This document shows, piece after piece, positions 48,681 to 59,670 of a stretch of 64,000 nucleotides of DNA. Made by a program: the position numbers and the translations under genes. Source of the stretch: Halomonas sp. YLGW01 (GTDB lineage: Bacteria > Pseudomonadota > Gammaproteobacteria > Pseudomonadales > Halomonadaceae); the NCBI RefSeq assembly GCF_014840935.1, contig NZ_CP062005.1:3038001-3102000 (forward strand), written 5' to 3'. The number at the start of each line of letters is the position of its first letter. Position 1 is the stretch's first letter. The notes below the pieces were generated by a model, which was not told the origin of the DNA, searched no databases, and worked only from the letters and a program-made list of their open reading frames with translations.

Positions 48681-51011
48681 CTAGAAGGTCTGGCCCAGCG
48701 AGAACTGGAAGAACTGGGTGTCGTCGCCGTCCTCGTCATTGAGCGGTTCGGCCACGCTGAAGGTCAGCGGCCCGACCGGCGTCAGCCAGGACAGGCCAAG
48801 GCCCACACTGTAACGCAGATCGCCCAGGTCAACACCCGCGTCGCAGCTCGAGGTGCCGGAGGAGACGGCGTAGCACTCGGTGAGGAAGGTGTTGCCGCCA
48901 TCGAGGAACAGCGACGACTGCACGCTGCGCTGATCCTCGACGAAGGGCATCGGGAACAGCACTTCCGCCGAGCCGGAGACCAGCACGTTGCCGCCCAGGG
49001 TGTCGTCATCCCCGTCGCCCTGGGGCGTAGTGGGCTGACCCAGCGTGCTGGAGCTATAACCCCGCACCGAGCCCAGGCCACCGGCCAGGAAGTTCTCGTA
49101 GAACGGGTAGGGCTCGTCGTCCGGGGTATCGGCGTAGCCCAGGTTGGTACTGAACTTCAGCGACCAGGCGTCGTTGAGGGCGAAGAGCTGCTTGCCGCGA
49201 TAGCGCAGCTTGTAATAGAGGGCATCGCTGCCCGGCGCCGCGGTCTCGAGCGACACTCGCTGGTAGTTGCCCGCGGTGGGCATGATGCCGCGGTTGAGCT
49301 TGTCGCGGGTCCAGCTGGTGGTCAGCTTGAGGCTCTGGGCGCTGTCGCCCCGATCGGCGACGTACTGATTGATCTCCGCGGGGGTGTCATCGTAGGTATC
49401 GACCGTCAATTCCTCGACGCCGACGCCGAAGTTCAGCCGCGAAGACTCGTTGATCGGATAACCGAAGTTGATGCTGGCGCCCATGGCGTCGGTGGAGTAG
49501 GTCGAGATATCGGAGTCGTCGTAGTCCGTCTCGCGGTAGTAAAGGTTATAGCCTCGGGAGATGCCGTCCAGGGTCCAATAGGGATCGGTGAAGCCGAAGT
49601 TGAGGCTGGTGTAGGTATCGCCCTTCTGGGCGCCGACGCTGACCCGGTTACCGGTACCCAGGAAGTTGTTCTGGGACAGCGAGGCCCCATAGATGACGCC
49701 ATCGCTCTGGGAGAAACCGACGCTCGCGGAGATCGAGCCGGAGGGCTGCTCCTCGACGTTGTAGGTCACGTCCAGCTGATCGGGTTCGCCGGCTACCGGG
49801 CGGGTCTCGACATCGACCTGCTTGAAGAAACCCAGCTGCTCGAGGCTCTGACGGGACTGGCTGATCTGCTCGGTGGAGGCCGGGGCGCCCTCCATCTGGA
49901 TCATCTCACGCCGCAGCACCTCATCCATGGTGGTGGTGTTGCCGACGAAGTCGATGCGACGCACATAGGCACGACGGCCCGGCTGGACCCGGAAGGTGAC
50001 ATCGACCCGCTCGCCATCGGCGCTGACCTCAGGCACACCCTCGACGCTGGCGAAGGCATAGCCCTCGGCGCCGAGGCGGGCGCGCAGCGCCTCGGAGGAG
50101 GCGGTGATGTCGCTGCGCGAGAAGATTTCACCCGGCGTGGCCTCGACCAGCTTGCGGGCCTCGGAGGGCGCAATCTTTATATCCCCGGCGAAATCGATCT
50201 CGCCCAGGCGGTACTGATCACCCTCCTCGACGTTGACGGTGATGAAGATGCGCGACTTGTCGGGGCTGATCGAGACCTGGGTCGAGGTGATGGCGAAATT
50301 GACATAGCCCCGGTCCAGGTACCAGGAACGCAGGCGCTCAAGATCCCCGGAGAGCTGCTGGCGGGAATATTCGTCGCTCGAGAACCAGCCGAAGAACCAG
50401 CTGGGCCGATCTTCGAGCTCGAAGACCTTGCGCAGGGTGTCATCGTCGAAGGCCTGGTTACCGACCACGTTGATCTGGCGGATCTTGGCCACCGCTCCCT
50501 CGTCGATATCGACCTTGACCCTTACCCGACTTGAGTCGATCTCCTCGACCTCGGCGGCGATGCGGGCACTGTAGCGCCCCTGACCGTGATAGAGCTGCTC
50601 GAGCTCGCGCTGCATCTCGTCGAGGGTCGAGCGCTGCAACGCCTGCCCCTCGGCCAGCCCCGCCTCCCGCAGTCCCTGGCGCAGCTCTTCTTCGGAAATC
50701 TGGGAGTTGCCGGTGATCTCGAGATCGGTGATGAAGGGGCGCTCGTCGACCTGCACGACCAGGACATCGCCCTCACGCGCCAGCCGCACGTCTTCGAACA
50801 GGCCGGTCGAGAACAGCGCCTTGGCGGCCTCGGCCAGCTCGCGCTCGTCGACCGCATCGCGGGCACTGACCGGGAAGGCATTGAAGACGGACGCCGCGGA
50901 GACCCGCTTGAGGCCTTCCACGCGGATGTCGGAAACGGTAAACGCATCGGCCAGCGCCACCGGGGCGCCAGACAGCCACAGCGCCGCAACGCCTAGAATC
51001 TTGAGTTTCAT
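48681..51011 (-). CDS. bamA: Outer-membrane protein assembly factor BamA
   Basis: Core of the BAM complex that inserts beta-barrels. 776 residues: signal peptide, five POTRA domains about 22-420 (ISDIRVEGLKRVSAASVFN at the first), then a 16-strand barrel with loop VRGYSSSTLGQP containing the VRGY/F motif, ending in QFFQFSLGQTF with a terminal Phe. Confidence 0.97.
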   Translation of the reverse strand: MKLKILGVAALWLSGAPVALADAFTVSDIRVEGLKRVSAASVFNAFPVSARDAVDERELAEAAKALFSTGLFEDVRLAREGDVLVVQVDERPFITDLEITGNSQISEEELRQGLREAGLAEGQALQRSTLDEMQRELEQLYHGQGRYSARIAAEVEEIDSSRVRVKVDIDEGAVAKIRQINVVGNQAFDDDTLRKVFELEDRPSWFFGWFSSDEYSRQQLSGDLERLRSWYLDRGYVNFAITSTQVSISPDKSRIFITVNVEEGDQYRLGEIDFAGDIKIAPSEARKLVEATPGEIFSRSDITASSEALRARLGAEGYAFASVEGVPEVSADGERVDVTFRVQPGRRAYVRRIDFVGNTTTMDEVLRREMIQMEGAPASTEQISQSRQSLEQLGFFKQVDVETRPVAGEPDQLDVTYNVEEQPSGSISASVGFSQSDGVIYGASLSQNNFLGTGNRVSVGAQKGDTYTSLNFGFTDPYWTLDGISRGYNLYYRETDYDDSDISTYSTDAMGASINFGYPINESSRLNFGVGVEELTVDTYDDTPAEINQYVADRGDSAQSLKLTTSWTRDKLNRGIMPTAGNYQRVSLETAAPGSDALYYKLRYRGKQLFALNDAWSLKFSTNLGYADTPDDEPYPFYENFLAGGLGSVRGYSSSTLGQPTTPQGDGDDDTLGGNVLVSGSAEVLFPMPFVEDQRSVQSSLFLDGGNTFLTECYAVSSGTSSCDAGVDLGDLRYSVGLGLSWLTPVGPLTFSVAEPLNDEDGDDTQFFQFSLGQTF

Positions 51012-51057
51012 GCAGTCGGTTCGCTCGCGTTGGTCTGCCCGCTTGTCAAACGAGCAC

Positions 51058-51085
51058 CTTATACATTTGTTCGACCCACTGACAA
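51058..51085 (-). promoter_or_regulatory. Promoter upstream of bamA
   Basis: On the minus strand TTGTCA (51085-51080), 16-base spacer, TATAAG (51063-51058). Strong sigma70-type match in the 110-base rseP-bamA gap, so bamA-skp-lpxD can be transcribed apart from the upstream cluster. Confidence 0.6.
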
Positions 51086-51121
51086 GGCCGCCCCCGTCCG
51101 GTGCCGCCCCGGAGTGGCGGG

Positions 51122-52480
51122 CTACCAGAGCCGCATCAGGTCGAAGTACATCGCCATCAGCATCATGCTGCCTACCAGCGCCAGGCCGATCCTGAAGCCC
51201 ACCGCCTGTGCCTGTTCGGAGACGGGGCGCCCCCGCACCGCCTCGATGAGGTAATAGACCAGGTGGCCGCCGTCGAGCACCGGGATCGGCAGCAGGTTAA
51301 GGATGCCCAGGCTGATCGACAGGTAGGCCAGGAAACCGATGAAGCTTTCCACGCCGGTGCGGGCGGTCTCGCCGGCGATACGGGCAATCGTGATCGGGCC
51401 CGACAGGTTCGACGGCGATATAAGCCCGACCAGCATCTTGCGCATGGCATCCAGGGTCAACACCGACATCTCGGCGGTCTTGTGGATCGACTGCCCGACC
51501 GCCTCGAGGGGGCCGTAATGGATCTCGCGCTGATACTCGGCCGGCCAGTCGACGCTGGCCACACCGGCCCCGATGTAGCCGATGGTCTCGCCTTCCTCGC
51601 CGGCGCGGGTGCCCGGCGTCAGAGTCAGCGTCTGGCGGGTGCCGGCCCGCTCGATATCAAGCGAAAGGGGCATACCGGGGCTGGCCCGCACCCGTTCGAC
51701 GACGGCCATCCAGCCATCGATGGGCTCTCCGGCGACGGTCAGGATGCGATCGCCCACCTGCAGGCCAGCGTCGGCCGCGGCCTCCCCCTCCAACACCTGG
51801 CCGAGCACCGCCGGCATGGCCGGTCGCCAGGGGGTGAAGCCGAGGGTCGCCAGCGGGCGGGGCGGATCCTGGCCGACCAGCCAGTCCTCGACGGGCAGGC
51901 GATACTCCCGCGCCGCCGTGGCTCCGTCCGGCCGAGCGGTCAGGCTGATCGCACCGCTCTCGCCGATCGCGGCGATCAGCTTGAGGTTGATATCGTCCCA
52001 GGAGCGTACCGGCTCTCCCTGGACGGCCACGATCTCCTGTCCCGAGGTCAGCCCGCCGCGGGCGGCTGCGGAGTCCGGCGCCACCTCGCCGACCACCGGA
52101 GCCACGGTGGTGATGCCGACCACGAACAGCAGCCAGTAGGCAACGATCGCCAGCAAGAAGTTGGCCAGCGGGCCGGCGACGACCACGGCGATGCGCGCCC
52201 ACACCGACTTGCGGTTGAAGGCCAGGTGGCGCTCATCCGGATCGACCGGCCCCTCGCGCTCGTCGAGCATCTTGACGTAGCCGCCCAGCGGGATGGCGGC
52301 CACGGCAAACTCGGTCCCGTGACGATCGACTCGCGACCACAGCGGCTTGCCGAAGCCCACCGAGAAGCGCAGCACCTTGATGCCGCAACGACGGGCGACC
52401 CAGAAGTGACCAAACTCGTGAAAGGTGACCAGCAGCCCGAGGACCACGATCACCGCCAGCACATTCTGTATCACGTCCAT
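51122..52480 (-). CDS. rseP: Site-2 zinc metalloprotease RseP
   Basis: Intramembrane protease that cleaves RseA to release sigma E. 452 residues, HEFGH zinc motif near residue 21 in TM1, two tandem PDZ domains in the periplasm (about 125-310), LDGGH motif near 400 and C-terminal TM helices. Between dxr (6-base gap) and bamA, the standard context. Confidence 0.97.
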   Translation of the reverse strand: MDVIQNVLAVIVVLGLLVTFHEFGHFWVARRCGIKVLRFSVGFGKPLWSRVDRHGTEFAVAAIPLGGYVKMLDEREGPVDPDERHLAFNRKSVWARIAVVVAGPLANFLLAIVAYWLLFVVGITTVAPVVGEVAPDSAAARGGLTSGQEIVAVQGEPVRSWDDINLKLIAAIGESGAISLTARPDGATAAREYRLPVEDWLVGQDPPRPLATLGFTPWRPAMPAVLGQVLEGEAAADAGLQVGDRILTVAGEPIDGWMAVVERVRASPGMPLSLDIERAGTRQTLTLTPGTRAGEEGETIGYIGAGVASVDWPAEYQREIHYGPLEAVGQSIHKTAEMSVLTLDAMRKMLVGLISPSNLSGPITIARIAGETARTGVESFIGFLAYLSISLGILNLLPIPVLDGGHLVYYLIEAVRGRPVSEQAQAVGFRIGLALVGSMMLMAMYFDLMRLW

Positions 52481-52486
52481 GCAAGC

Positions 52487-53710
52487 TTACTCCCGGCCAT
52501 AGCGTTCCAGGTGATGACGCGCCGCCCGACGACCCCGGGCATCCTCGGCGAGGATGCCCTCCAGCTCGTCGGCTGCCGACGGCGGACAGGCCGACAGCAC
52601 GGCCTCGTTGAGCTCCGCGATCCCCGGGAAGGACAACCGCCCGGCGAGAAAGGCCTCCACCGCCACCTCGTTGGCGGCATTGAGCAGCGCCGGCGCACTG
52701 CCCCCGGCGGCCATCGCCTCACGGGCCAGCCGCAGGCAGGGAAAAGCCGCCTCATCCGGTGCCTGAAAGTCGAGCCTTGATACCTGAAACAGGTCCAGGG
52801 GCGCGACCCCGGCCTCGATGCGCTCCGGCCAGGACAGCCCGTAGGCGATCGGCGTACGCATGTCCGGGTTGCCGAGCTGGGCGAGCACCGAACCATCCCG
52901 ATAGGCCGCCATCGAATGGATCACGCTCTGCGGATGCACCACCACCTGAATCTGCTCGGGTCCGGCATCGAACAGCCAGCAGGCCTCGATCAGCTCGAGC
53001 CCCTTGTTCATCAGGGTCGCGCTGTCCACCGAGATCTTGCGTCCCATCGACCAGTTGGGATGCGCACAGGCCTGATCCGGGGTCACCTCGGCCAGTGCGT
53101 CCCTCGACCAGCCGAGGAAGGGCCCGCCGGAGGCGGTCAGCAGCAGCTGGTTGACGCCGATGCCCTCCAGGCCACCGCGATGCTCGGGAGGTAGACACTG
53201 ATAGATGGCATTATGTTCGGAATCGATCGGCAATAGCACGGCATCATGACGGGCCACGGCGTCCATGAACAGCCCGCCGCTCATCACCAAGGCTTCCTTG
53301 TTGGCCAGCAGCACCCGCTTGCCGGCGCGCACGGCCGCAAGCGTCGGCACCAGGCCGGCGGCCCCGACGATGGCTGCCATCACCACCTCGACCTCGGCGG
53401 CGCTGGCGACCTCGACCAGGGCCGCCTCGCCGGCGCGCACCTCGGTGGCCACGCCCGCTTCGGCCAGCCGCTCACGCAGCCAGGCAGCATCCGCCTCGGT
53501 GCCGATCACCGCCTGTGCCGGCCGATGCGTCCGGCACAGGGCCAGCAGGGCTTCCTTGGAGCGCTGTGCAGTCAGCGCATGCACCCGATAGCGCTCGGGA
53601 TGGCGGGCGATCACGTCCAGGGTGCTGGTGCCGATGGAACCGGTCGCCCCCAGCACGGTGACCCGCTGAGGACGACCGGCTGTGACCGGCTCTGCAGAGG
53701 CGAGGCTCAT
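52487..53710 (-). CDS. dxr: 1-deoxy-D-xylulose 5-phosphate reductoisomerase
   Basis: Second step of the MEP isoprenoid pathway. 407 residues from ATG 53710, which overlaps the cdsA stop (ATGA); a GTG two codons upstream is possible. Motifs [16 protein letters not shown] (NADPH), [23 protein letters not shown] and the catalytic flexible loop [21 protein letters not shown]. Confidence 0.97.
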   Translation of the reverse strand: MSLASAEPVTAGRPQRVTVLGATGSIGTSTLDVIARHPERYRVHALTAQRSKEALLALCRTHRPAQAVIGTEADAAWLRERLAEAGVATEVRAGEAALVEVASAAEVEVVMAAIVGAAGLVPTLAAVRAGKRVLLANKEALVMSGGLFMDAVARHDAVLLPIDSEHNAIYQCLPPEHRGGLEGIGVNQLLLTASGGPFLGWSRDALAEVTPDQACAHPNWSMGRKISVDSATLMNKGLELIEACWLFDAGPEQIQVVVHPQSVIHSMAAYRDGSVLAQLGNPDMRTPIAYGLSWPERIEAGVAPLDLFQVSRLDFQAPDEAAFPCLRLAREAMAAGGSAPALLNAANEVAVEAFLAGRLSFPGIAELNEAVLSACPPSAADELEGILAEDARGRRAARHHLERYGRE

Positions 53711-54504
53711 AGCCACACCCGCAGCAACGCGAAGACCGGAATCGCCGCGGTCAGGCTATCGATGCGATCCAGCACACCGCCATGACCGGGCAGCAGCACG
53801 CCGGAGTCCTTGATGCCACGGGTGCGCTTCAACATGCTCTCGACCAGATCCCCCAGCACCGAGACCAGAGTCACCACCCCGGTGGCGACCAGCAGGCAGA
53901 GGGTCTCGCTAAGGCCAAGCGACAGCCAGGCGGCATAGCCAAGGGCCAGCGCCAGGGTGGCGACCACGCCGCCGACCACACCTTCCCAGCTCTTGCCCGG
54001 GCTGACGGCGGGGGCCAGCTTGCGCCGTCCGAAGGCACGCCCCGCGAAGTAGGCGCCGGTGTCGGCGAGCCACACCAGCAGCAGCACGAACAGCAGCCAT
54101 TCGGCGCCGCTGGCGCGCAGGCTGTTGAAGCCCACCCAGCAGGGCAGCAGCACCAGCAGGCCCATGGCCAGGCGCCGCGCCGGCGTCGCCCACTGAGCCT
54201 GACGCGCCGGGTAGTGCGTGACCCAGTAGAGGTTAGCCAGCCAGGCGGCCGCGCCGAGCCACAAGAGTCCCTCTGCCCGATCGCCGCCGCCGAGCCACAA
54301 GAGCACCATGGCGAGTCCCAGGGCGGCCGTGCAGGCCAGGCGCGCACTGAGGCGAGACAGGGCGGCAAGATTGGTCCACTCCCAGGCGGCGAGCAGCACC
54401 ACGACGCCGGTAAAGAGGGCAAAGCCCCCCCCCTCGAGCAGGAAGAGCCCGGCGAGGGCCAGCGGCAGCAGACAGACGGCGGTGAGGATTCGTTGCTTAA
54501 GCAC
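53707..54504 (-). CDS. cdsA: Phosphatidate cytidylyltransferase
   Basis: Makes CDP-diacylglycerol. 265-residue polytopic membrane protein with the CdsA signature [18 protein letters not shown] followed by [15 protein letters not shown] (metal-binding). Overlaps uppS by eight bases and dxr by four. Confidence 0.96.
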   Translation of the reverse strand: MLKQRILTAVCLLPLALAGLFLLEGGGFALFTGVVVLLAAWEWTNLAALSRLSARLACTAALGLAMVLLWLGGGDRAEGLLWLGAAAWLANLYWVTHYPARQAQWATPARRLAMGLLVLLPCWVGFNSLRASGAEWLLFVLLLVWLADTGAYFAGRAFGRRKLAPAVSPGKSWEGVVGGVVATLALALGYAAWLSLGLSETLCLLVATGVVTLVSVLGDLVESMLKRTRGIKDSGVLLPGHGGVLDRIDSLTAAIPVFALLRVWL

Positions 54505-55267
54505 CTTGGGCCTCGACTTGCTCGTGGGTCATGCCGAAGCGGCGCTGGCGACGCGCGAAGTCGGCGAAGGCCTCGTCGAGGGCCTCGGCACCGAAGTCGG
54601 GCCACAACAGGGGCGAGAAGTGCAGCTCGGCATAGGCCAGCTGCCAAAGCAGGAAGTTGGAGATGCGCTGCTCACCGCTGGTGCGAATGCACAGGTCCAC
54701 CGCCGGGGCATCGGCCAGACACACCTCACGGCCCAGCGCCGCCTCGTCGACCTGCTCGGCGGCGAGGTCGCCGTCGGCCACTCGCGTCGCCAGGCGACGC
54801 GCCGCCTGGGCGATGTCCCAGCGGCCTCCATAGTTGGCGGCGATCACCAGGTGCATGCCGCGATTGCCCTCGGTCAGCGCCTCGGCGCGGGCGATATGCT
54901 TCTGGATGGAGGTCGAGAAACCCTCCCGCTCGCCGATGATAGACAGCCGGATATCATGCTCGTGGAGCTTCTTGACCTCCCGCTTGAGGGCGATCAGGAA
55001 CAGCTCCATCAAGGCGTTGACCTCGGCCGGCGGGCGCTTCCAGTTTTCGCTGGAGAAGGCGAACAGGGTCAGCACCTCGACGCCTCGCTCGGCGGCACGG
55101 CGGATCACCGCGCGCACCGACTCGACACCCGCACGATGGCCGCGCACCCCGGACAGGCCATGGGCCTTGGCCCAGCGATTGTTGCCATCCATGATGATCG
55201 CCAGATGGCGCGGGATCGCCGAGCGATGGGATTCGGGGGACTGCGGTGATGTCATGGGGGCTCGCAT
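54497..55267 (-). CDS. uppS: Undecaprenyl diphosphate synthase
   Basis: Cis-prenyltransferase making the C55 lipid carrier. 256 residues with HLAIIMDGNNRWAKAHG (catalytic Asp), LTLFAFSSENWKRP, and DLCIRTSGEQRISNFLLWQLAY. Start is ATG 55267 or ATG 55255; neither has a clear ribosome site, and the shorter fits relatives slightly better. Confidence 0.95.
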   Translation of the reverse strand: MRAPMTSPQSPESHRSAIPRHLAIIMDGNNRWAKAHGLSGVRGHRAGVESVRAVIRRAAERGVEVLTLFAFSSENWKRPPAEVNALMELFLIALKREVKKLHEHDIRLSIIGEREGFSTSIQKHIARAEALTEGNRGMHLVIAANYGGRWDIAQAARRLATRVADGDLAAEQVDEAALGREVCLADAPAVDLCIRTSGEQRISNFLLWQLAYAELHFSPLLWPDFGAEALDEAFADFARRQRRFGMTHEQVEAQGA

Positions 55268-55275
55268 AGCAGTAG

Positions 55276-55307
55276 AACGATAGGCGGGCGATGCGACGTC
55301 GCCCGCC
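55276..55307 (-). terminator. Hairpin terminator after frr
   Basis: Perfect 9-bp stem (55307-55299 with 55291-55283), seven-base loop, then TATCGTTCT on the minus strand. The T run is broken, so it may only attenuate readthrough into uppS. Confidence 0.5.
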
Positions 55308-55312
55308 AGACC

Positions 55313-55870
55313 TCAGACCGTCATCAGGTCCTTTTCCTTGGCTTCCAGCAGCTTGTCGATCTCGGCGATGTACTTGTCGGTCAACTTCTGGATGGCGTCC
55401 GCGCCGCCGCGCTCCTCGTCCTCGGAGATATCCTTGTCCTTGAGCAGGGCCTTGATATCACCGTTGGCATCGCGGCGCACGTTGCGCACGGCCACGCGCG
55501 CATTTTCGGCCTCGGAGCGGGCCTGCTTGATGTACCCCTTGCGGGTCTCCTCGGTGAGCATCGGCATCGGCACGCGGATCACGCTGCCGGCGGTGGCCGG
55601 GTTGAGGCCCAGGTCCGCCATCATGATGGCCTTCTCGACCTTAGGCACCATGGGCTTCTCCCAGGGCACCACCGAGAGGGTACGCGCGTCCTCGACGTTG
55701 ACGCTGGCGACCTGGTTGAGCGGCATCTGGGCGCCGTAATACTCCACGCTCACCGCATCGAGGATGCTCGGATGGGCGCGGCCGGTGCGGATCTTGTTGA
55801 AGTTCCCGTGCAGCGACTCGAGGGTCTTCTTCATGCGGGCTTCAGCGTCTTTCTGGATTTCGTTGATCAC
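55313..55870 (-). CDS. frr: Ribosome recycling factor
   Basis: Splits post-termination ribosomes with EF-G. 185 residues, [38 protein letters not shown] shows the conserved RTGRA; ends in [12 protein letters not shown]. Four bases after pyrH. Confidence 0.97.
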   Translation of the reverse strand: MINEIQKDAEARMKKTLESLHGNFNKIRTGRAHPSILDAVSVEYYGAQMPLNQVASVNVEDARTLSVVPWEKPMVPKVEKAIMMADLGLNPATAGSVIRVPMPMLTEETRKGYIKQARSEAENARVAVRNVRRDANGDIKALLKDKDISEDEERGGADAIQKLTDKYIAEIDKLLEAKEKDLMTV

Positions 55871-55874
55871 GGTT

Positions 55875-56642
55875 TCAACCTCTGTCTATCAGCGTGCCTT
55901 CCTTGCCGCCCATCACAAGATTGAGCAGGGCACCGGGCTTGTTCATGTTGAATACGCGGACCGGCATGTCATGGTCACGTACCAGGCAGATGGCGGTCAA
56001 ATCCATCACCCCGAGCTTCTGATCCAGGCATTCATCATAGGTCAGACGCTCGTATTTCTGGGCATCGGCATGCTTGACCGGGTCCCGATCGTAGACGCCA
56101 TCGACCTTGGTGGCCTTGATCACCACGTCGGCGTCGATCTCGATGCCGCGCAGGCAGGCTGCGGAATCGGTGGTGAAGAAGGGGTTGCCGGTACCGGCGG
56201 AAAACAATACCACATCGCCCGAGGTCAGGTAGCGGATGCCGGTGCGGCGGTCGTAGTGCTCGACCACGCCGCTCATCGGGATCGCCGACATCACCCGCGA
56301 GCGGATGTTGGAGCGCTCCAGGGCATCGCGCATGGCCAGGGCGTTCATCACCGTGGCCAGCATGCCCATGTGATCGCCGGTCACCCGTTCCATGCCCGCC
56401 TCGTGTAGGGCGGCCCCGCGGAACAGGTTGCCGCCGCCGACCACGATCCCTACCTGAACACCGATCCCCACCAGCTGACCGATCTCCAGCGCCATGCGAT
56501 CGAGCACCTGCGGGTCGATGCCGAACTCGGCATCGCCGGTCAGGGCCTCGCCGGACAGCTTGAGCAGGATACGCTTGTACTTGCTTTTGGCCGGGCGCTC
56601 GGGCTTGGCCGCGCGTTCGGAGGAGGTGATGGGATCGGACAT
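55875..56642 (-). CDS. pyrH: UMP kinase
   Basis: Hexameric amino-acid-kinase-fold UMP kinase. 255 residues from ATG 56642 (AGGAG seven bases upstream). [25 protein letters not shown], and [16 protein letters not shown] are diagnostic. The first 20 residues are a variable extension. Between tsf and frr. Confidence 0.97.
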   Translation of the reverse strand: MSDPITSSERAAKPERPAKSKYKRILLKLSGEALTGDAEFGIDPQVLDRMALEIGQLVGIGVQVGIVVGGGNLFRGAALHEAGMERVTGDHMGMLATVMNALAMRDALERSNIRSRVMSAIPMSGVVEHYDRRTGIRYLTSGDVVLFSAGTGNPFFTTDSAACLRGIEIDADVVIKATKVDGVYDRDPVKHADAQKYERLTYDECLDQKLGVMDLTAICLVRDHDMPVRVFNMNKPGALLNLVMGGKEGTLIDRG

Positions 56643-56712
56643 GGGGCGTCTCCTGATGACAGCGACAGGGGGAGGAATTCTTGGCGGCATTTCTATCCGC
56701 CGGATACGCGAA

Positions 56713-56734
56713 GGCGTGCGCTTGCGCGCACGCC
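56713..56734 (-). terminator. Hairpin after tsf
   Basis: GGCGTGCGC (56713-56721) pairs perfectly with GCGCACGCC (56726-56734) around a four-base loop. On the minus strand TTCGCG follows; a weak terminator between tsf and pyrH. Confidence 0.5.
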
Positions 56735-56758
56735 ATCACGAACTCACAGCACCGGGCC

Positions 56759-57628
<870 letters not shown>

Positions 57629-57699
57629 GGTAATAACCTCTGAAATGATTCGACGTCGATAATCAAAGCGTTACCGTCACCCGGGTGGGGACGGCAAGA

Positions 57700-57716
57700 A
57701 GGGGGCATTGCCCCCT
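57700..57716 (-). terminator. Hairpin between rpsB and tsf
   Basis: A 7-bp stem (57700-57706 with 57710-57716) with a three-base loop, followed on the minus strand by TCTTG. Placed like the partial terminator known between rpsB and tsf in E. coli. Confidence 0.5.
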
Positions 57717-57814
57717 CCTCTGCTGCCTACCCCTATGCCCGGCGAGCGTGGCTCGCCACCCAGGCCGCCATCAGCATGGCGACTTCGGATGACACCCGGG
57801 GTAGACGAGCGGCA

Positions 57815-58546
57815 TCACTCGGCGACTTGTTCGCCTTCGGTGACTTCAACGAACTCGTCGGGACGACCTTCCTTCGCCTTGGCGCAGGCGTTGGCGATGG
57901 CCTGGACGTAGATCTGAATGGCGCGGATGGAATCATCGTTGCCCGGGATCACGTAGTCGACGCCGTCCGGATTGGAGTTGGTATCGACCACCCCGATGAC
58001 CGGAATGCCCAGCTTGTTGGCTTCGTTGATGGCGATGCGCTCATGATCGACATCGACCACGAACAGCGCGTCCGGCAGGCCGCCCATTTCCTTGATGCCG
58101 CCCACGGAACGCTCGAGCTTGTCCTGCTCGCGGGTGGCCATCAGGACTTCTTTCTTGGTCAGCTTCTCGAAGGTGCCGTCTTCGTGCATCGCCTCGAGTT
58201 CGCGCAGACGCTTGATGGACACGCGAATGGTCTTGTAGTTGGTCAGCATGCCGCCCAACCAGCGATGATTGACGAAGGGCATACCGACGCGGTTAGCCTC
58301 TTCCTTGATCACCTTGGCGGCCGCACGCTTGGTACCAACAAACAGGATCTTGTTGTTGGTTTCCGCCATCTTCTCGACCACGCTGATCGCATCGTTCAGC
58401 GCCGGCAGGGTGTGCTCGAGGTTGATGATGTGAATCTTGTTGCGGGCGCCGAAGATGAACTTGGACATCTTCGGGTTCCAGTACTTGGTCTGGTGACCGA
58501 AGTGAGCGCCTGCCTTGAGCAGGTCACGCATGTTGACTTGTGTCAT
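57815..58546 (-). CDS. rpsB: 30S ribosomal protein S2
   Basis: 243 residues from ATG 58546 (AGGAG seven bases upstream). [34 protein letters not shown] and [20 protein letters not shown] are classic S2 segments. First gene of the long minus-strand cluster; an extended ORF upstream is noise. Confidence 0.98.
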   Translation of the reverse strand: MTQVNMRDLLKAGAHFGHQTKYWNPKMSKFIFGARNKIHIINLEHTLPALNDAISVVEKMAETNNKILFVGTKRAAAKVIKEEANRVGMPFVNHRWLGGMLTNYKTIRVSIKRLRELEAMHEDGTFEKLTKKEVLMATREQDKLERSVGGIKEMGGLPDALFVVDVDHERIAINEANKLGIPVIGVVDTNSNPDGVDYVIPGNDDSIRAIQIYVQAIANACAKAKEGRPDEFVEVTEGEQVAE

Positions 58547-58781
58547 GGATGACTCCTGGACTATCGGGTTGGGCCTCCACGCACCCCATGGATCCGACCC
58601 TCGGACTGGCCGACGGCACCCGGGACCATGTGTCGGTGCATGTGTGTTTTTCAGGCTGTTTAGCGCCTTGCCACAGGCCGTGCCAGTGCCGCCCTCGTGG
58701 GCGCGGGACAGAAGCTGTCGCCGGGCACGCATAGAGGAAACGATGCCACTCGGCACAACGCATTGCAGGAAAGCGCGCAGC
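58547..58781 (-). promoter_or_regulatory. rpsB 5' leader region
   Basis: About 235 bases of untranslated leader between the predicted rpsB promoter and its start. In E. coli S2 represses its own mRNA through the leader; this length would allow the same. I did not identify the specific S2-binding fold. The rest of the 58547-58877 divergent gap holds the rpsB promoter and any map promoter. Confidence 0.4.
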
Positions 58782-58810
58782 TTTATACCATAGATCAATA
58801 TCAAGATGAA
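58782..58810 (-). promoter_or_regulatory. Extended -10 promoter for rpsB
   Basis: On the minus strand TGGTATAAA gives an extended -10 (TATAAA at 58787-58782), with TTCATC as a weak -35 about 17 bases upstream and a GC-rich discriminator (GCTGCGCGC) like stringently controlled ribosomal promoters. Confidence 0.55.
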
Positions 58811-58877
58811 GTCGCAGGCGCCCTGCCCGCCTGCCGCTCGCACGCGAGCGCCCTCCCCCTTCAGGATCCGAGATTCC

Positions 58878-59669
58878 ATGAACGTATCCATCAAGACCGC
58901 CGACGAAATCGTCAAGATGCGCGAAGCCGGCCAGCAGGCCGCCCGCGTGCTGGAGATGATCACGCCCCACGTCCAGGCCGGTGTCAGCACCGGCGAGCTC
59001 GACCGTCTGTGTCACGACTTCATCGTCAACGAACTGGGCTCCGTGCCGGCGCCGCTGAACTACCACGGCTTCCCCAAGTCGATCTGCACCTCGATCAATC
59101 ACGTGGTCTGCCACGGCATCCCCGATGACGCCAAGAAGCTCAAGAAGGGCGATGTCATGAACATCGACATCACCGTCAAGACCGCCGATGGCTACCACGG
59201 CGACACCAGCAAGATGTTCATCGTCGGCGAGAGCATCCAGGGCGAGCGGCTGGCCCGCATCACCCAGGAATGTCTCTACAAGAGCATCGCCGAGGTCAAA
59301 CCCGGCGTCCGCCTGTCTCAGCTGGCCCGCGTGATCCAGCAGCACGCCGAAGCCAACGGCTACAGCGTGGTCCGTGACTTCTGCGGCCACGGCATCGGCG
59401 CGGTCTTCCACGAGGAACCCCAGGTGCTGCACTACGACGGCTATGCACCGGAGGCCGACATCGCCCTCGAGGAAGGCATGTGCTTCACCATCGAGCCGAT
59501 GATCAACGTCGGCGATCACCGCACCAAGGTGCTGCGCGATAACTGGACCGCCGTGACCAAGGACAAGAGCCTGTCCGCCCAGTGGGAACACACCCTGCTG
59601 GTGACCGCGACCGGCGTCGAGGTACTGACCGCTCGTGGTGAGGAAGACCTAAGCTTCCTCGCGAGCTGA
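58878..59669 (+). CDS. map: Methionine aminopeptidase, type I
   Basis: Removes N-terminal Met. 263 residues from ATG 58878 ([19 protein letters not shown]); the open frame to 58806 is not supported. Metal ligands: Asp in MNIDITV, Asp in HGDTSKMF, His in [14 protein letters not shown], Glu in FTIEPMI and Glu in QWEHT. Divergent from rpsB as in E. coli; one base before glnD. Confidence 0.97.
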   Translation: MNVSIKTADEIVKMREAGQQAARVLEMITPHVQAGVSTGELDRLCHDFIVNELGSVPAPLNYHGFPKSICTSINHVVCHGIPDDAKKLKKGDVMNIDITVKTADGYHGDTSKMFIVGESIQGERLARITQECLYKSIAEVKPGVRLSQLARVIQQHAEANGYSVVRDFCGHGIGAVFHEEPQVLHYDGYAPEADIALEEGMCFTIEPMINVGDHRTKVLRDNWTAVTKDKSLSAQWEHTLLVTATGVEVLTARGEEDLSFLAS

Positions 59670-59670
59670 C